Shown one piece after another: positions 35,471 through 45,520 of a stretch of DNA of 64,000 nt (position 1 is its first letter; every line of letters begins with the position of its first letter). The stretch covers positions 2,294,001-2,358,000 of the forward strand of contig NZ_CP014342.1 in assembly GCF_001618685.1 (NCBI RefSeq). Direction: 5' to 3'. The notes below the pieces were generated by a model. That model worked only from the letters and a program-made list of their open reading frames with translations. It did not search any database and was not told where the DNA came from. Both the position numbers and the translations under genes were made by a program. The stretch comes from Geobacillus subterraneus. GTDB taxonomy: Bacteria > Bacillota > Bacilli > Bacillales > Anoxybacillaceae.

Positions 35471-36139
35471 GTGTACAAAAAACGGCTATACGTCTTTGAC
35501 GGCGATACGCCGCGGCAAGCCGTCATCCGCAATTATACGAAAAACGATTTTTCCGCCCTCATCCGCGTGCAGCAGGAAAGCTTTCCGCCTCCGTTTCCGT
35601 CCGACCTGTGGTGGAACGAGGCGCAGCTTGAAAACCATGTCACCTTGTTTCCCGAAGGGGCGCTATGCGCCGAAGTCGATGGGCGCATTGTCGGATCCAT
35701 GACCGGGCTCATCGTCGACTTTGACCCGAACCATGCCGACCATACGTGGGAAGAAATAACCGACGGCGGTTATATTCGCAACCATCGCTCGGACGGCAAC
35801 ACGCTTTATGTCGTCGACATTTGCGTTTCCCCGCCGTACCGGAAGCTCGGCCTTGGCAAGTGGCTCATGCAATCGATGTATGAAGTCGTCGTTCATCTCG
35901 GGCTCGACCGGCTGCTTGGGGGCGGACGGATGCCTGGTTATCACCGCTATGCGAACGAACTGTCCCCGGAAGAGTACATCCGCAAAGTGACGGCCGGTGA
36001 GTTGAAAGATCCGGTTATTACGTTTTTGCTTCGCTGCGGGCGCACACCGCTTGCCGTTGTCCGCAATTATTTAGAAGACGAAGAATCACTCAACCATGCA
36101 GTGTTAATGGAATGGCGCAACCCGTTTAAGCAAATATAA
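35471..36139 (+). CDS. GNAT-family N-acetyltransferase
   Basis: The 222-residue protein has a GNAT core: the acetyl-CoA binding block VVDICVSPPYRKLGLGKWLM near residues 116-135, and VQQESFPPPFP near the N-terminus. The substrate is unknown. The start is GTG at 35471 with AAAGGGGG 6 nt upstream, directly after a fitting promoter. An upstream in-frame ATG lies inside the promoter and is rejected. Confidence 0.85.
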   Translation: MYKKRLYVFDGDTPRQAVIRNYTKNDFSALIRVQQESFPPPFPSDLWWNEAQLENHVTLFPEGALCAEVDGRIVGSMTGLIVDFDPNHADHTWEEITDGGYIRNHRSDGNTLYVVDICVSPPYRKLGLGKWLMQSMYEVVVHLGLDRLLGGGRMPGYHRYANELSPEEYIRKVTAGELKDPVITFLLRCGRTPLAVVRNYLEDEESLNHAVLMEWRNPFKQI

Positions 36140-36229
36140 GGAAAAATTTTCAATCCTGAAAAGAAAGGAATCGCCGGCGGCAGCCGCGAATAAGAAAAGG
36201 AGAACATAGACGGAAAGGAATCGCTATCG

Positions 36230-36778
36230 ATGAGACCGATTTCCTACAGCGATCCGCTCGCTCCTTTACTCATTCGCAATGAACTGTTTTCCTTGCTGCC
36301 GGCGCACACCCGCCATCTGACCGTTGTTTGCATCGGCAGCAACCGCATTAACGGCGATAGCTTAGGTCCGTTTGTCGGCACGCTGCTTGAGAATGTGTAT
36401 CCGGATCATCTAACCGTCATCGGCACGCTGCAAGAGCCCGTCGATGCCACCAATCTCCGCTTCGTGCATGAGCGGCTGAACGAACGCGGCTCCTACGTGC
36501 TGGCGATCGACAGCATCGTCGGTCCGCGCCCGTTTGTCCATACGATCGCCATTCGCCCCGGCGCGCTCGCTCCCGGCACGGCGCTTGGCAAATCGCTCCC
36601 CCGTATCGGCGATGTAAGCATTATGGGCGTGATGATGGAAGAAACAGCTGATATGAGCACGCTGCCGTATACGAATTTGCACATTGTTTATCAAATGGCG
36701 AAAGTCATCGCCTTAGGCCTCTCGTTAACGGTCCGGCAACGGTATGGCTACGAATCGTCCGCCCCGCTTTTGGCGTAA
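36230..36778 (+). CDS. yyaC: Spore protease YyaC (DUF1256 family)
   Basis: The 182-residue protein matches the YyaC/DUF1256 family, with VCIGSNRINGDSLGPFVG near residue 33 and GTLQEPVDATNL. The family is related in fold to hydrogenase-maturation and germination proteases (GPR), and YyaC is a sporulation protein in B. subtilis. The likely site is the forespore. Its target is not known. AGGAGAAC and GAAAGGAATCG lie upstream of the ATG at 36230. Terminator hairpin follows. Confidence 0.88.
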   Translation: MRPISYSDPLAPLLIRNELFSLLPAHTRHLTVVCIGSNRINGDSLGPFVGTLLENVYPDHLTVIGTLQEPVDATNLRFVHERLNERGSYVLAIDSIVGPRPFVHTIAIRPGALAPGTALGKSLPRIGDVSIMGVMMEETADMSTLPYTNLHIVYQMAKVIALGLSLTVRQRYGYESSAPLLA

Positions 36779-36783
36779 ATAGA

Positions 36784-36820
36784 AAAGGCGCAGCGAACAC
36801 GAATGTCGCCGCGCCTTTAT
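36784..36820. terminator. Bidirectional terminator between yyaC and ptsI
   Basis: AAAAGGCGC-GC pairs with GC-GCGCCTTTAT around a loop of about 14 nt. It serves the convergent yyaC and ptsI genes. Confidence 0.75.
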
Positions 36821-38542
36821 TTAGGCGATATGGAACGTTTGTTTGATAAACGCCACAACTTCCTCCGCCGTGCCGAGCGACAGCACCGTCTCTTTGATGC
36901 CGGCCGCCTCTTCTTTCGACAGCTGTTTCAACTGGGCGCGCGCCGGCAAAATCGAAGTGGCGCTCATGCTGAACTCATCAAGCCCTAAAGCAAGCAAAAT
37001 CGGAATCGCAATCGGGTCGCCGGCCATTTCCCCGCACATGCCAACCCACTTCCCTTCGCGGTGGGCAGCGTCGATGACGTGGCTGATGAGCCGTAAAATC
37101 GCCGGATTGTACGGTTGATATAAATATGAAACGCGCTCATTCATCCGGTCGGCGGCCATCGTATATTGGATTAAGTCGTTCGTGCCGATGCTGAAAAAGT
37201 CGACTTCTTTCGCGAACTGATCGGCCATCACCGCCGCCGCCGGGATCTCCACCATCATGCCGACTTCAATGTCCTCGGCGACCGGCGCACCTTGGCGGAG
37301 GAGCGCCTCTTTTTCTTCAAGCAATATCGCTTTCGCTTGACGGAATTCCTCAAGCGTGGCAATCATCGGAAACATGATCTTCAAATTGCCGTGTACGCTC
37401 GCCCGCAGCAAAGCGCGCAGCTGGGTGCGGAACATGTCTTGCATTTCTAGGCAAAGGCGAATCGCCCGGAACCCTAAAAACGGGTTCATTTCTTTTGGCA
37501 AGTTTAAATACGGGAGCTCTTTATCGCCGCCAATGTCAAGCGTGCGGACGACAACCGGCTTGCCATTCATTTGTTCAAGCACCGTTTTGTAGGCGGCAAC
37601 CTGCTCTTCCTCCGTCGGCAGCTCCGAGCGGCCCATATATAAAAACTCCGTCCGATACAAGCCGATGCCTTCCGCTCCGTTAGCAAGCGCCCCTTTTACA
37701 TCGTCCGGCGTGCCGATGTTGGCCGCCAGCTCGACGTGTACGCCGTCGGCCGTCACCGTCGGCTCATGGACGAGTTTCGCCCATTCCGCTTTTTGCGCTT
37801 CATAGCGGGCTCGTTTTTCTTCATAATGGGCGAGCCGCTCCGGCGACGGATTGACAACAACTTGTCCATCAAGCCCATCGATGACGACGATGTCGCCGTT
37901 TTTCACTTCCGCCGTCACCGCCTTCGTGCCGACGACGGCCGGGATTTCGAGCGAGCGGGCCATAATGGCCGAATGCGATGTCCGTCCGCCGATGTCGGTC
38001 GCAAACCCCTTGACATATTGCCGGTCGAGCTGCGCCGTATCGGACGGCGTCAAATCTTCGGCGATAATGACGACTTCTTCCGAAATCAAACTCGGGTTTG
38101 AAATCGTGACGCCAAGCAAGTGGGCAAGGACGCGCTTCGTGACATCGCGGATGTCGGCAGCCCGCTCCTTCATGTATTCATTGTCCATTCCTTCGAACAT
38201 GGAAATGAAAAACGATGCCGTTTCGTCAAGCGCATACTCGGCATTCACTTGCTCTGTTTGAATTTTTTCTTTAATCGGGTTCAAGAGTTCCGGATCATCA
38301 AGCACAAGCAAATGGGCAGCAAAAATGGCAGCTTTGTCTTCGCCGAGCTTCTCTAACGCGTGCTGTTTAATCGCCTCGAGCTCTTCTTTCGCCTTGGCGA
38401 CCGCCGCCTCGAGCCGCGCCACTTCCGCCTCAGCGTCGGTGACCGATCGTTTTTCAGCCGCCAAATGAGGGGCTTCTAAGCGGTATGCCTTGGCAATGGC
38501 AATACCGCTTGATGCAGCAATCCCATGAATGGTTTTTTCCAT
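36821..38542 (-). CDS. ptsI: PTS enzyme I (phosphoenolpyruvate-protein phosphotransferase)
   Basis: The 573-residue enzyme takes the phosphate from PEP and passes it to HPr. The active-site histidine lies in [13 protein letters not shown] near residue 191. The C-terminal PEP-binding domain carries [23 protein letters not shown] and [14 protein letters not shown]. The ATG at 38542 overlaps the ptsH stop by one base, showing translational coupling. It is the last gene of ptsG-ptsH-ptsI. Confidence 0.97.
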   Translation of the reverse strand: MEKTIHGIAASSGIAIAKAYRLEAPHLAAEKRSVTDAEAEVARLEAAVAKAKEELEAIKQHALEKLGEDKAAIFAAHLLVLDDPELLNPIKEKIQTEQVNAEYALDETASFFISMFEGMDNEYMKERAADIRDVTKRVLAHLLGVTISNPSLISEEVVIIAEDLTPSDTAQLDRQYVKGFATDIGGRTSHSAIMARSLEIPAVVGTKAVTAEVKNGDIVVIDGLDGQVVVNPSPERLAHYEEKRARYEAQKAEWAKLVHEPTVTADGVHVELAANIGTPDDVKGALANGAEGIGLYRTEFLYMGRSELPTEEEQVAAYKTVLEQMNGKPVVVRTLDIGGDKELPYLNLPKEMNPFLGFRAIRLCLEMQDMFRTQLRALLRASVHGNLKIMFPMIATLEEFRQAKAILLEEKEALLRQGAPVAEDIEVGMMVEIPAAAVMADQFAKEVDFFSIGTNDLIQYTMAADRMNERVSYLYQPYNPAILRLISHVIDAAHREGKWVGMCGEMAGDPIAIPILLALGLDEFSMSATSILPARAQLKQLSKEEAAGIKETVLSLGTAEEVVAFIKQTFHIA

Positions 38543-38805
38543 TACTCAGCAAGGCCTTCTTTCGCCAACGTGTCCGTTAACGCTGCCATCGCCTCTGCTG
38601 CATCGGCCCCTTCTGCCGTAATTTTAATCGTTGCCCCTTTCGGAATGCCTAACGACATGACGCCCATGATCGATTTCAAGTTGACGGTTTTCCCGTTGTA
38701 TTCGAGCTGGATTTCGCTGTTAAATTTGCTCGCGGTTTGCACTAAAATCGTCGCCGGACGGGCATGGATGCCAGAGTCTGAAGTCACTTTAAACGTTTTT
38801 TCCAT
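38542..38805 (-). CDS. ptsH: HPr phosphocarrier protein
   Basis: The 87-residue protein has the phosphorylated histidine H14 (SGIHARPAT) and the regulatory serine S45 (NLKSIMGVM), the target of HPr kinase. HPr(Ser-P) is the co-repressor of CcpA, so this gene links sugar uptake to catabolite control, including the candidate cre site at odhA. It lies 112 nt downstream of ptsG. Confidence 0.97.
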   Translation of the reverse strand: MEKTFKVTSDSGIHARPATILVQTASKFNSEIQLEYNGKTVNLKSIMGVMSLGIPKGATIKITAEGADAAEAMAALTDTLAKEGLAE

Positions 38806-38917
38806 CGTTCATCAATCCCCTTCTTCATCATTTTTCTTTGCCATCATACCAAATGCATGGGCGAGGGAGCAACGGAAAACGCTTGTCCCTCCCTCGCATC
38901 AATGATGGACAGGCCGT

Positions 38918-40933
38918 TCAGCCGATTTCAACGACACCGTCTTCGCCTTGAGCAACCGCACCTTGCTTTTTGACGCGCACCACTTCACCGGCTTGCAAGT
39001 TCGTGAAAATGATCGGTGTAACAATGGACGGCGCGTTATTTTTCACATAGTCGAGATCGACGCGCAAAATCGGCTGCCCTTTTTTCACTTCGTCGCCTTC
39101 CTTGACGAGCGCTTCAAATCCTTCGCCGTTCAGTTTCACTGTATCAATGCCGAAGTGGATTAACACCTCATGCCCCCCGACCGACTCGATGCCAATAGCA
39201 TGCTTTGTCGGGAATACGTTGATGATTTTCCCATCGACCGGGGAGACGACCGTGCCATCCGTCGGCATGACCGCGAAGCCGTCGCCCATCATTTTTTGTG
39301 AAAATACTTGATCCGGCACGTCGGCGAGCGACACGATTTCCCCGGCGAGCGGCGAAGCGATTGCTTCCGCCCGCGCTGCAGCCGGCGCCGCTTCCTTCGG
39401 CTCTTCTTTCGTTTTTACCGGTGCTTTTCCTTGCATAATATCGTGAATTTGTCCCTTTAAGATGTCCGACTTCGGACCGAAAATCGCTTGCACGTTGTTG
39501 CCGACTTCGAGCACACCGGCAGCGCCGAGCTCTTTCAGCCGGTCTTTATCGACTTGGCCGATGTCGCGGACCGACACGCGCAAGCGCGTAATGCACGCAT
39601 CCAAATGTTCGATATTTTCCTTTCCGCCAAGAGCGGCCAGCACTTCATACGGCAAATCGCCGGCCGCCGCTTCCGCTTTTGGCGCTTCGTCGCCCGTTTT
39701 TTCACGGCCTGGCGTCGCCAAGTTCCATTTGCGAATCGCAAAGCGGAACCCGAAGTAATAAATGACAGCAAACGCCAATCCGACCGGAATGACAAGCCAC
39801 CACGCCGTCCGGTTCGGCAGGACACCGAACAGCAGGAAGTCAATGACCCCGCCGGAGAACGTCATCCCGATTTTGACGTTCAACATGTGCATGATCATAA
39901 ACGATAGCCCGGCAAAGACGCAATGAACGGCAAACAAAGCCGGAGCGACGAACAAAAACGAAAACTCGATCGGTTCCGTAATCCCGGTTAAAAACGACGT
40001 CAGCGCCGCTGAGCCCATGATGCCGGCGACAACTTTTTTGTTTTCCGGACGCGCTTCATGATAAATCGCGAGCGCTGCTGCCGGAAGACCGAACATCATA
40101 AACGGGAACTTCCCGGTCATAAACGTGCCGGCTGTCAGCTCCACACCGTCTTTTAGCTGTTCGAAAAAGATTTTTTGGTCGCCGCGCACAATTTGGCCGG
40201 CCTTATTGACATATTCACCAAACTCATACCAAAACGGTGAATAAAAAATATGGTGGAGGCCAAACGGGATCAATGCCCGTTCGATCACACCGAAAATGAA
40301 CGCTGCAACCGTTCTGTTCGCATCAATCATGTTGTGCGAAAACGCATTTAACCCGTGCTGGATCGGCGGCCAGACAAACGTCATAACAATGCCAAGCACA
40401 ACAGCAGTAGCCGCTGTCACGATCGGCACGAACCGCTTGCCGGCGAAAAAGCCGAGATATTGCGGCAGTTCAATATTAAAATATTTGTTGTACATATACG
40501 CGGCCAAAATCCCGACGATAATCCCGCCGAACACGCCCGTTTGCAGCGTCGGAATGCCGAGAATGTTGGCGTAGGACGGGTCAGATCCGACCATATCGGC
40601 GGTTACGCCTAAAACGACGCCCATCGTGACGTTCATAATTAAGTAGCCGATGATTGCCGCCAAGCCTGCGACCCCTTCACCGCCGGCAAGACCGATCGCC
40701 ACACCGACGGCAAACAGGAGCGACAAATTAGCAAAAACAATGCCGCCCGCCTGTTCCATGACGTTTGCGATCAGCACGATCCAGTCGGCTTTTAACGCCG
40801 GAATTTTGTCGGTGAGCGCCGGGTTTTTCAATGCGTTGCCGAACGCCAGCAAAATCCCTGCCGCCGGCAAAATCGCCACCGGGAGCATGAGCGCTTTCCC
40901 GACTCGTTGCAACGTGCCAAACGCTCGTTTCAT
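38918..40933 (-). CDS. ptsG: PTS glucose transporter IICBA
   Basis: The 671-residue permease has the order IIC, IIB, IIA. IIC (about 1-400) has about ten membrane helices and [14 protein letters not shown] (about 430-505) has the phosphorylated cysteine in [16 protein letters not shown] (about 525-650) has the histidine in [12 protein letters not shown]. It imports and phosphorylates glucose. The ATG at 40933 has AAAGGAGG about 9 nt upstream. Expression is controlled by antitermination at the leader described at 41043-41159. Confidence 0.96.
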   Translation of the reverse strand: MKRAFGTLQRVGKALMLPVAILPAAGILLAFGNALKNPALTDKIPALKADWIVLIANVMEQAGGIVFANLSLLFAVGVAIGLAGGEGVAGLAAIIGYLIMNVTMGVVLGVTADMVGSDPSYANILGIPTLQTGVFGGIIVGILAAYMYNKYFNIELPQYLGFFAGKRFVPIVTAATAVVLGIVMTFVWPPIQHGLNAFSHNMIDANRTVAAFIFGVIERALIPFGLHHIFYSPFWYEFGEYVNKAGQIVRGDQKIFFEQLKDGVELTAGTFMTGKFPFMMFGLPAAALAIYHEARPENKKVVAGIMGSAALTSFLTGITEPIEFSFLFVAPALFAVHCVFAGLSFMIMHMLNVKIGMTFSGGVIDFLLFGVLPNRTAWWLVIPVGLAFAVIYYFGFRFAIRKWNLATPGREKTGDEAPKAEAAAGDLPYEVLAALGGKENIEHLDACITRLRVSVRDIGQVDKDRLKELGAAGVLEVGNNVQAIFGPKSDILKGQIHDIMQGKAPVKTKEEPKEAAPAAARAEAIASPLAGEIVSLADVPDQVFSQKMMGDGFAVMPTDGTVVSPVDGKIINVFPTKHAIGIESVGGHEVLIHFGIDTVKLNGEGFEALVKEGDEVKKGQPILRVDLDYVKNNAPSIVTPIIFTNLQAGEVVRVKKQGAVAQGEDGVVEIG

Positions 40934-41042
40934 CCTCACGACCTCCTTTAAGTTTCCTTTTCTTAAGTTTTGCAGCAAACGGCGGATTCATGTACTGAAA
41001 AATGGACGGGCAATCATTTTTTAGACAAACCGAGGGCAATAA

Positions 41043-41134
41043 AAAAGACACGAATAAAGAGAGACAAAAGAACGCTTACAACGGCCCGAATGCAAACATT
41101 CGGTCGTTGCCGCCCTGTTTTGTCCTCTTTACTC
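41043..41134 (-). terminator. GlcT-controlled leader terminator of ptsG
   Basis: On the minus strand a 17-bp stem (GAGTAAAGAG-GACAAAA with TTTTGTC-TCTCTTTATTC, one bulge) encloses a second hairpin (CAACG-CCGAATG with CATTCGG-CGTTG). It is followed by GTGTCTTTTTTATT. The first four bases of the outer stem (41134-41131) are also the last four bases of the RAT, so the two structures exclude each other. Confidence 0.85.
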
Positions 41135-41159
41135 ATGCCTGATCGAATCAGTAACACGT
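41131..41159 (-). promoter_or_regulatory. RAT, ribonucleic antiterminator target of GlcT
   Basis: On the minus strand ACGTGTTACTGATTCGATCA, continuing GGCATGAGT, is the same as the B. subtilis ptsG RAT as I remember it. Active GlcT binds this RNA hairpin and prevents the leader terminator. Confidence 0.9.
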
Positions 41160-41173
41160 AAAGCGAGACAATG

Positions 41174-42031
41174 TTATCCCGTTATGCCGCTCTTTTTTTC
41201 CGCCAGCCGCTGCAAATGCAACGTCAAATAGACCGCCTCGGCATCATCAGCCGGCAGATGAAGTGTTTGCTGCATGACTTTAACTAACTTCCATGCTAGA
41301 TTATAGCATAGCGGGTAAGTCTCTTTCAAGATTTTCGACAAATTTTTTGGCTCTTCGACTTTTTCGCCTCTTTTCATCCGATCGATCGCATAGCGCAAAT
41401 GACGGACGAAACGCAAATAGTGGATGCTCTCACGGTCGATGTCGACGCCCAGCTGTCGTTCGACCATCTCGACGAGCTTAGCAATGAGCTGAGAATATTG
41501 ATTCGCTTCCGACAGGCTTTGTTTTGAAATCGCACTATGAATATGAAGGGCGATGAAGCCAGCTTCCCCTTCCGGCAGTGCGACCCCAAGCCGATCGCCA
41601 ATCAGCTCGGCCACTTCAACAGCGATTTCGTACTCAAGCGGATACAAACTTTTCGTCTCGGCCAAAAACGGGTTTTTGACGTCCAACCCTTGCTCGAGCC
41701 GCTTTAGCGTAAACGCGATATGATCGGTCAGCGCGACGTGGATGTGTTCGTTTAACGGTACGCCGACGCGCCGCTTAATATGTTGAATCACCTCGTTCAT
41801 GAGGGCGATAAACTCTTCGCTCAATTCAGGGAGCAGTTTTTTGTATTGTTCTTGTTCGCGCTCATTTTTGAGAACAAAACACTTTTCTACGGCGCTCTCC
41901 GCAATTTCATCCCCCCTTTTTTTGCCAAAGCCGATCCCTTTGCCAAGCAAAACGACTTCGCCATACGCTGGGTGGGAAGCGATTAGCACATTGTTATTGA
42001 GCGCCTTTTCCACACGAAACGGCTGTTCCAT
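41174..42031 (-). CDS. glcT: Transcription antiterminator GlcT
   Basis: The 285-residue protein of the BglG/SacY family has an N-terminal RNA-binding CAT domain (about 1-58, VEKALNNNVLIA and LGKGIGFGKKRGDEI) and two PRD domains with the conserved histidines in LNEHIHVALTDHIAF and ALHIHSAI. Phosphorylation by the IIB domain of PtsG holds it inactive without glucose. The ATG at 42031 has AAAGGAGG 7 nt upstream. It lies directly upstream of the ptsG leader, as in B. subtilis. Confidence 0.95.
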   Translation of the reverse strand: MEQPFRVEKALNNNVLIASHPAYGEVVLLGKGIGFGKKRGDEIAESAVEKCFVLKNEREQEQYKKLLPELSEEFIALMNEVIQHIKRRVGVPLNEHIHVALTDHIAFTLKRLEQGLDVKNPFLAETKSLYPLEYEIAVEVAELIGDRLGVALPEGEAGFIALHIHSAISKQSLSEANQYSQLIAKLVEMVERQLGVDIDRESIHYLRFVRHLRYAIDRMKRGEKVEEPKNLSKILKETYPLCYNLAWKLVKVMQQTLHLPADDAEAVYLTLHLQRLAEKKSGITG

Positions 42032-42193
42032 CAAGCTCCCTCCTTTCCATGACGCTTGCCCGTTATTCATTACGCGACTAATTATAAACCGGAAATGCCA
42101 TCCTGCTCAATGAAAAAAGATGGCGTTTTTTTGGATGGGACGCCGCCCTTCTTTCCATACTATAGAGGGCCAAGCCAAGAGAGGGGGATTGAT

Positions 42194-42970
42194 ATGCCAT
42201 ACGTTTCCATTAATGAGCGCGTCCGCCTTTATTATGAGGAAAAAGGGGAAGGGCCGCCGCTTTTATTCATCCACCCCCCGGGGCTAGGACATATCATTTT
42301 CCGCCAGCAAGAGCCGCTTGCCCGTCATTTTCGCCTGATTTTGTACGATATGCGCGGAAATGGGAGAAGCAGCCCATCGGACGCGCCGATCACCGTCCCG
42401 CTGCTTGCGGATGACGTTTCCATATTGCTCCGCTTCCTTGGCATCGAGCGCGCCATCGTTTGCGGCTATTCCAACGGCGGATCGATCGCGCTCGATTTCG
42501 CGCTTCGCTATCCGCAGCACGTCGAGCAACTCGTTTTGATCGGCGGGTTTCCGGAAGTGTGCACGCCGCTTTTGTACGGTGAGTTTTGGCTTGGCATTTC
42601 GGTCGCCAAACTAGGGGCCTTCTCTTTGCTCTCCTCGGCGCTCGCCATCGGGCATGGAACGAACCGGCGCGAACCGAAGCTGTTCAAACAGTACGTCCGG
42701 CTCGCTGACAAACGGGATTTAGACACCACGTACCGGGCTGGGCTTGTCTACTGCTGCACGAGACAGCTGTCTTCCCTGCGCTTGCCCTTGCTGCTCATTT
42801 ACGGGGCGCGCGACCGTTACATCCATCCTTATATCGCCATGTTCCGCCGTTATGTGCCGCACGCCGACGTCGTGTTTATCGATCGGGCCCGTCATCAAAT
42901 CCCGACTAAACATAGCAGTGAATTAAATAGCATCCTGCGGGTGTACAGCCGGCGGAAATCACTGGAATGA
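42194..42970 (+). CDS. Alpha/beta hydrolase
   Basis: The 258-residue protein has the alpha/beta-hydrolase fold: FIHPPGLGH (oxyanion region), YDMRGNGRS, the nucleophile elbow CGYSNGGS near residue 92, the acid in LLIYGARDRYI and the histidine in DRARHQIP. Substrate unknown: esterase, peroxidase or lactonase activities are all found in the family. The ATG at 42194 has GAGAGGGGG 7 nt upstream. Confidence 0.85.
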   Translation: MPYVSINERVRLYYEEKGEGPPLLFIHPPGLGHIIFRQQEPLARHFRLILYDMRGNGRSSPSDAPITVPLLADDVSILLRFLGIERAIVCGYSNGGSIALDFALRYPQHVEQLVLIGGFPEVCTPLLYGEFWLGISVAKLGAFSLLSSALAIGHGTNRREPKLFKQYVRLADKRDLDTTYRAGLVYCCTRQLSSLRLPLLLIYGARDRYIHPYIAMFRRYVPHADVVFIDRARHQIPTKHSSELNSILRVYSRRKSLE

Positions 42971-42985
42971 AAGGAGGGAAAATGG

Positions 42986-43114
42986 ATGTCCAAAAAAGGA
43001 AGGCAAAATAAAGTCAGTCAGGAAGTAGCCAATCCGACCGTTTCGAAGGCGGAAGCAGAATTGGCAAAAGACAGCATCGATACAGCAAAACAAGCGAAGA
43101 AAAACCGCTCATAA
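42986..43114 (+). CDS. Short basic protein of 42 residues, function unknown
   Basis: The ORF has a strong AGGAGG 8 nt before its ATG and directly follows the hydrolase stop by 15 nt. The product is very hydrophilic (MSKKGRQNKVSQEV, SKAEAELAKDSIDTAKQAKK), rich in Lys, Ala, Ser and Gln, and has no hydrophobic core. It has the look of a small acid-soluble spore-type protein, but I do not recognise a known one. Confidence 0.65.
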   Translation: MSKKGRQNKVSQEVANPTVSKAEAELAKDSIDTAKQAKKNRS

Positions 43115-43179
43115 CGACCACGGGGGTGTCTCAAAAGCAGCGGGACACCCTCGCGAACTTCGCCAAAGGGGGATTGATT

Positions 43180-43818
43180 ATGCCAGTTGTTACAACGCCG
43201 CTCATCAAAGACTTGTTTGCCGTCATTGAGGAACGAAAGGCCGTACGCCAATATGATGCCAACGCGACAATCAGCAAAGAAGAGCTGCGTGCCATTCTCA
43301 CGGCTGCCACGAAAGCGCCGTCTGCTTGGAATTTGCAGCCATGGCACTTTCTCGTCATCCACGGCAAGGAAACGCAACGGCGGCTTCAGCCGATCGCTTA
43401 CGGCCAACAACAAATCGTCGATGCCTCCGCTGTCGTCGTTGTGCTTGGGGATTTGGAAGCGAACCGGAATACGGATGCCGTTTACGATCCGCTCGTTCGC
43501 GAAGGAGCGATGACAGAGGAGGTGAAACGGCAGCTTGCTGAACAAATTGAGACCGCCTATGCGAACAAGCAATACGCCCGTGATGCCGCGTTTCAAAACG
43601 CCGCTTTCGCTGCGATGCAGCTCATGCTGGCGGCAACAGCGAAAGGCTGGGCGACGTGTCCGATTGGCGGCTTTAACCCTGAGCGGCTGAAAGAAGAGTT
43701 TCACATCCCGAACCGCTATGTGCCGACGCTGCTGATCACGATCGGAAAGGCGGCTGCTCCCGCCCATCATTCCATCCGGCTGCCTATTGAGGCCGTGTCG
43801 ACATGGGTTGAGCAATAG
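43180..43818 (+). CDS. Nitroreductase-family protein
   Basis: The 212-residue FMN flavoprotein has the family pattern: VIEERKAVRQYD (phosphate-binding arginines), TAATKAPSAWNLQPWHF near residue 42, and C-terminal GWATCPIGGFNPERLKE. Such proteins reduce nitro groups, quinones or enones with NAD(P)H. The ATG at 43180 has AAAGGGGG 6 nt upstream. Confidence 0.9.
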   Translation: MPVVTTPLIKDLFAVIEERKAVRQYDANATISKEELRAILTAATKAPSAWNLQPWHFLVIHGKETQRRLQPIAYGQQQIVDASAVVVVLGDLEANRNTDAVYDPLVREGAMTEEVKRQLAEQIETAYANKQYARDAAFQNAAFAAMQLMLAATAKGWATCPIGGFNPERLKEEFHIPNRYVPTLLITIGKAAAPAHHSIRLPIEAVSTWVEQ

Positions 43819-43821
43819 CCA

Positions 43822-43856
43822 AACAGGCGTCCCCTCACCATGTGGGGACGCCTGTT
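43822..43856. terminator. Terminator-like hairpin between convergent nitroreductase and kinase genes
   Basis: AACAGGCGTCCCC pairs with GGGGACGCCTGTT across an 8-nt loop, a 13-bp stem. T-runs are short on both sides. Confidence 0.7.
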
Positions 43857-43857
43857 C

Positions 43858-45153
43858 CTATGATAGCGCCTTCTGTTGGCCATTCGCATCCACAACTGCA
43901 GACCCAGACGGAAACGTCAAATGGACGACCGTTCCCTTCCCGACTTCGCTTTCAATCTGCATTGTTCCTTTATGTTCCTGAACGATTTTCATGCTTGTTG
44001 TCAGCCCGAGCCCCATTCCTTTTTCCTTCAAGGTGAAAAACGGTTCACCGATTTTTTGCAACCGCTCTTTCGAAATGCCGATGCCAGTATCGGCAATGGC
44101 TAAGCGGATTATGCCTTCAGCTTCGGACACACGGACATATAAGTTCCCGCCGTCGGGCATCGCTTCAATGGCGTTTTTCATCACGTTTAAAAGCACTTGA
44201 ACAATTTGGTTTTGGTCACCGTACACGCAAGCTTTTGGCGCGTTGTTATGGACGGAAATGGACACGTCGTTTAATGTCGCCTCATGACCGATCAGACTAA
44301 TGACATACGAAATGGCCTCGTTCAACAAAAACAGCCGGTAATCATGGCTTTGCGGCTTGGCAAGCACCAAGAGCTCGCTGACGATTTGGTTGACGCGGCC
44401 AAGCTCACTCAGCATAATGCGCACGTGGTCGTCATTCACTTCGCGCGTTTCTTGCATCATCTGCATAAATCCTTTCATTGATGTGAGCGGATTGCGAATC
44501 TCATGAGCGATGCCGGCCGCCAGCTCCCCAAGCACCGACAGCTTCTCTTTTTTCAATAGCAGCTCCTCCGTGCGCTTTTGCTGGGTAATGTCGCGACCGA
44601 TCGTCAACAATCCTTTTCGCATGCCATTGTCTTCAAACAACGGCACTTTAATGACGTCAAATGTCTTCCGCTCCCCATCCAACGTCTCGAACGACTCCTC
44701 GCGACGCGTCAATGTCCCGCTTTTCCACGCCTCGCGATCCGATTCAATGCACTGCTCGAACGCGTCTTTGAAAAACGGTACAAGCTCGCCAAGCTCGCGA
44801 TCCGTTTTTCCGACATAGTCAATATGCTCGAGATGGTACAGCCGCCGGCCGAAGTCATTGACGCGCAGCCAACGCCCTTCACTGTCTTTAAAACAAACAA
44901 AGTCGGGCATCGAGTTGATGAGCGTCAGCAGCTGCTGTTCTTTTTCTTCCGCTTTTTCAAGCTGTTCACGCTTTTTTAGCAACTGGTATAAAAACACGGC
45001 CGACAGCAAAATAAAGACCGCCCCTTTGGCGGCGCTAAGCGCAACATACACGCCGCGGCTGATCGGCAGCACATTGATCAGAGCGTCGGTGACAGCTAGC
45101 CATAAAACGCTGCCCACAACGTAACTTGCCATGACTTTTGATTTGTTTACCAC
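43858..45153 (-). CDS. Membrane-bound PAS sensor histidine kinase, sporulation-kinase type
   Basis: The 431-residue protein has two N-terminal membrane helices (about 9-29 and 38-60), a coiled linker, a PAS domain (about 75-195) and a kinase core. The H-box is AAGIAHEIRNPLTSMKGF and the ATP-lid motifs are NQIVQVLLNVMKNAIEA, IADTGIGIS and GMGLGLT. This layout is that of KinB/KinE-type phosphorelay kinases that feed Spo0F. No response regulator gene lies next to it, which fits an orphan kinase. Signal unknown. Confidence 0.88.
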   Translation of the reverse strand: MVNKSKVMASYVVGSVLWLAVTDALINVLPISRGVYVALSAAKGAVFILLSAVFLYQLLKKREQLEKAEEKEQQLLTLINSMPDFVCFKDSEGRWLRVNDFGRRLYHLEHIDYVGKTDRELGELVPFFKDAFEQCIESDREAWKSGTLTRREESFETLDGERKTFDVIKVPLFEDNGMRKGLLTIGRDITQQKRTEELLLKKEKLSVLGELAAGIAHEIRNPLTSMKGFMQMMQETREVNDDHVRIMLSELGRVNQIVSELLVLAKPQSHDYRLFLLNEAISYVISLIGHEATLNDVSISVHNNAPKACVYGDQNQIVQVLLNVMKNAIEAMPDGGNLYVRVSEAEGIIRLAIADTGIGISKERLQKIGEPFFTLKEKGMGLGLTTSMKIVQEHKGTMQIESEVGKGTVVHLTFPSGSAVVDANGQQKALS

Positions 45154-45208
45154 TTTGTCATCGAACCCCTAACATGCAAAGTCAGTGGCGGCCGCACCAT
45201 CCGCCAAG

Positions 45209-45454
45209 CTACATTTCCCGCGCCCATCCTAGCAATCGGCCGGCCAGCATGGCAGCGCGTTCATGGCCGATCCGCTTTTGCAGCGACGTCTCGAGCCGCT
45301 GCGCCACCGCCTCCGCTTCCTCCTCATAGAAGAATGAAAAGGACCACTCGAGCGCCGGAATGGCGAGAACGATATACTCCTCTTTTCGATTTTCGTAAAT
45401 ATATACATGAGCCGGAGCTTGTCCGTCGACTAGCGGCGTTTTGCGGATTTTCAT
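45209..45454 (-). CDS. Small protein of 81 residues, function unknown
   Basis: The product begins MKIRKTPLVDGQAP and continues through HVYIYENRKEEYIVLAIP, predicted beta strands, to a helical, acidic second half (EEEAEAVAQRLETSLQKR). It is cytoplasmic with no membrane helix. AAGGTGGG lies about 6 nt before the ATG at 45454. I do not recognise the family. Confidence 0.68.
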   Translation of the reverse strand: MKIRKTPLVDGQAPAHVYIYENRKEEYIVLAIPALEWSFSFFYEEEAEAVAQRLETSLQKRIGHERAAMLAGRLLGWAREM

Positions 45455-45520
45455 CGTTCCATCCCACCTTTTTGCTAGTAAGGCGTCTCCATTTCATTTA
45501 TTTTAGCAAACGGCCGTCGC

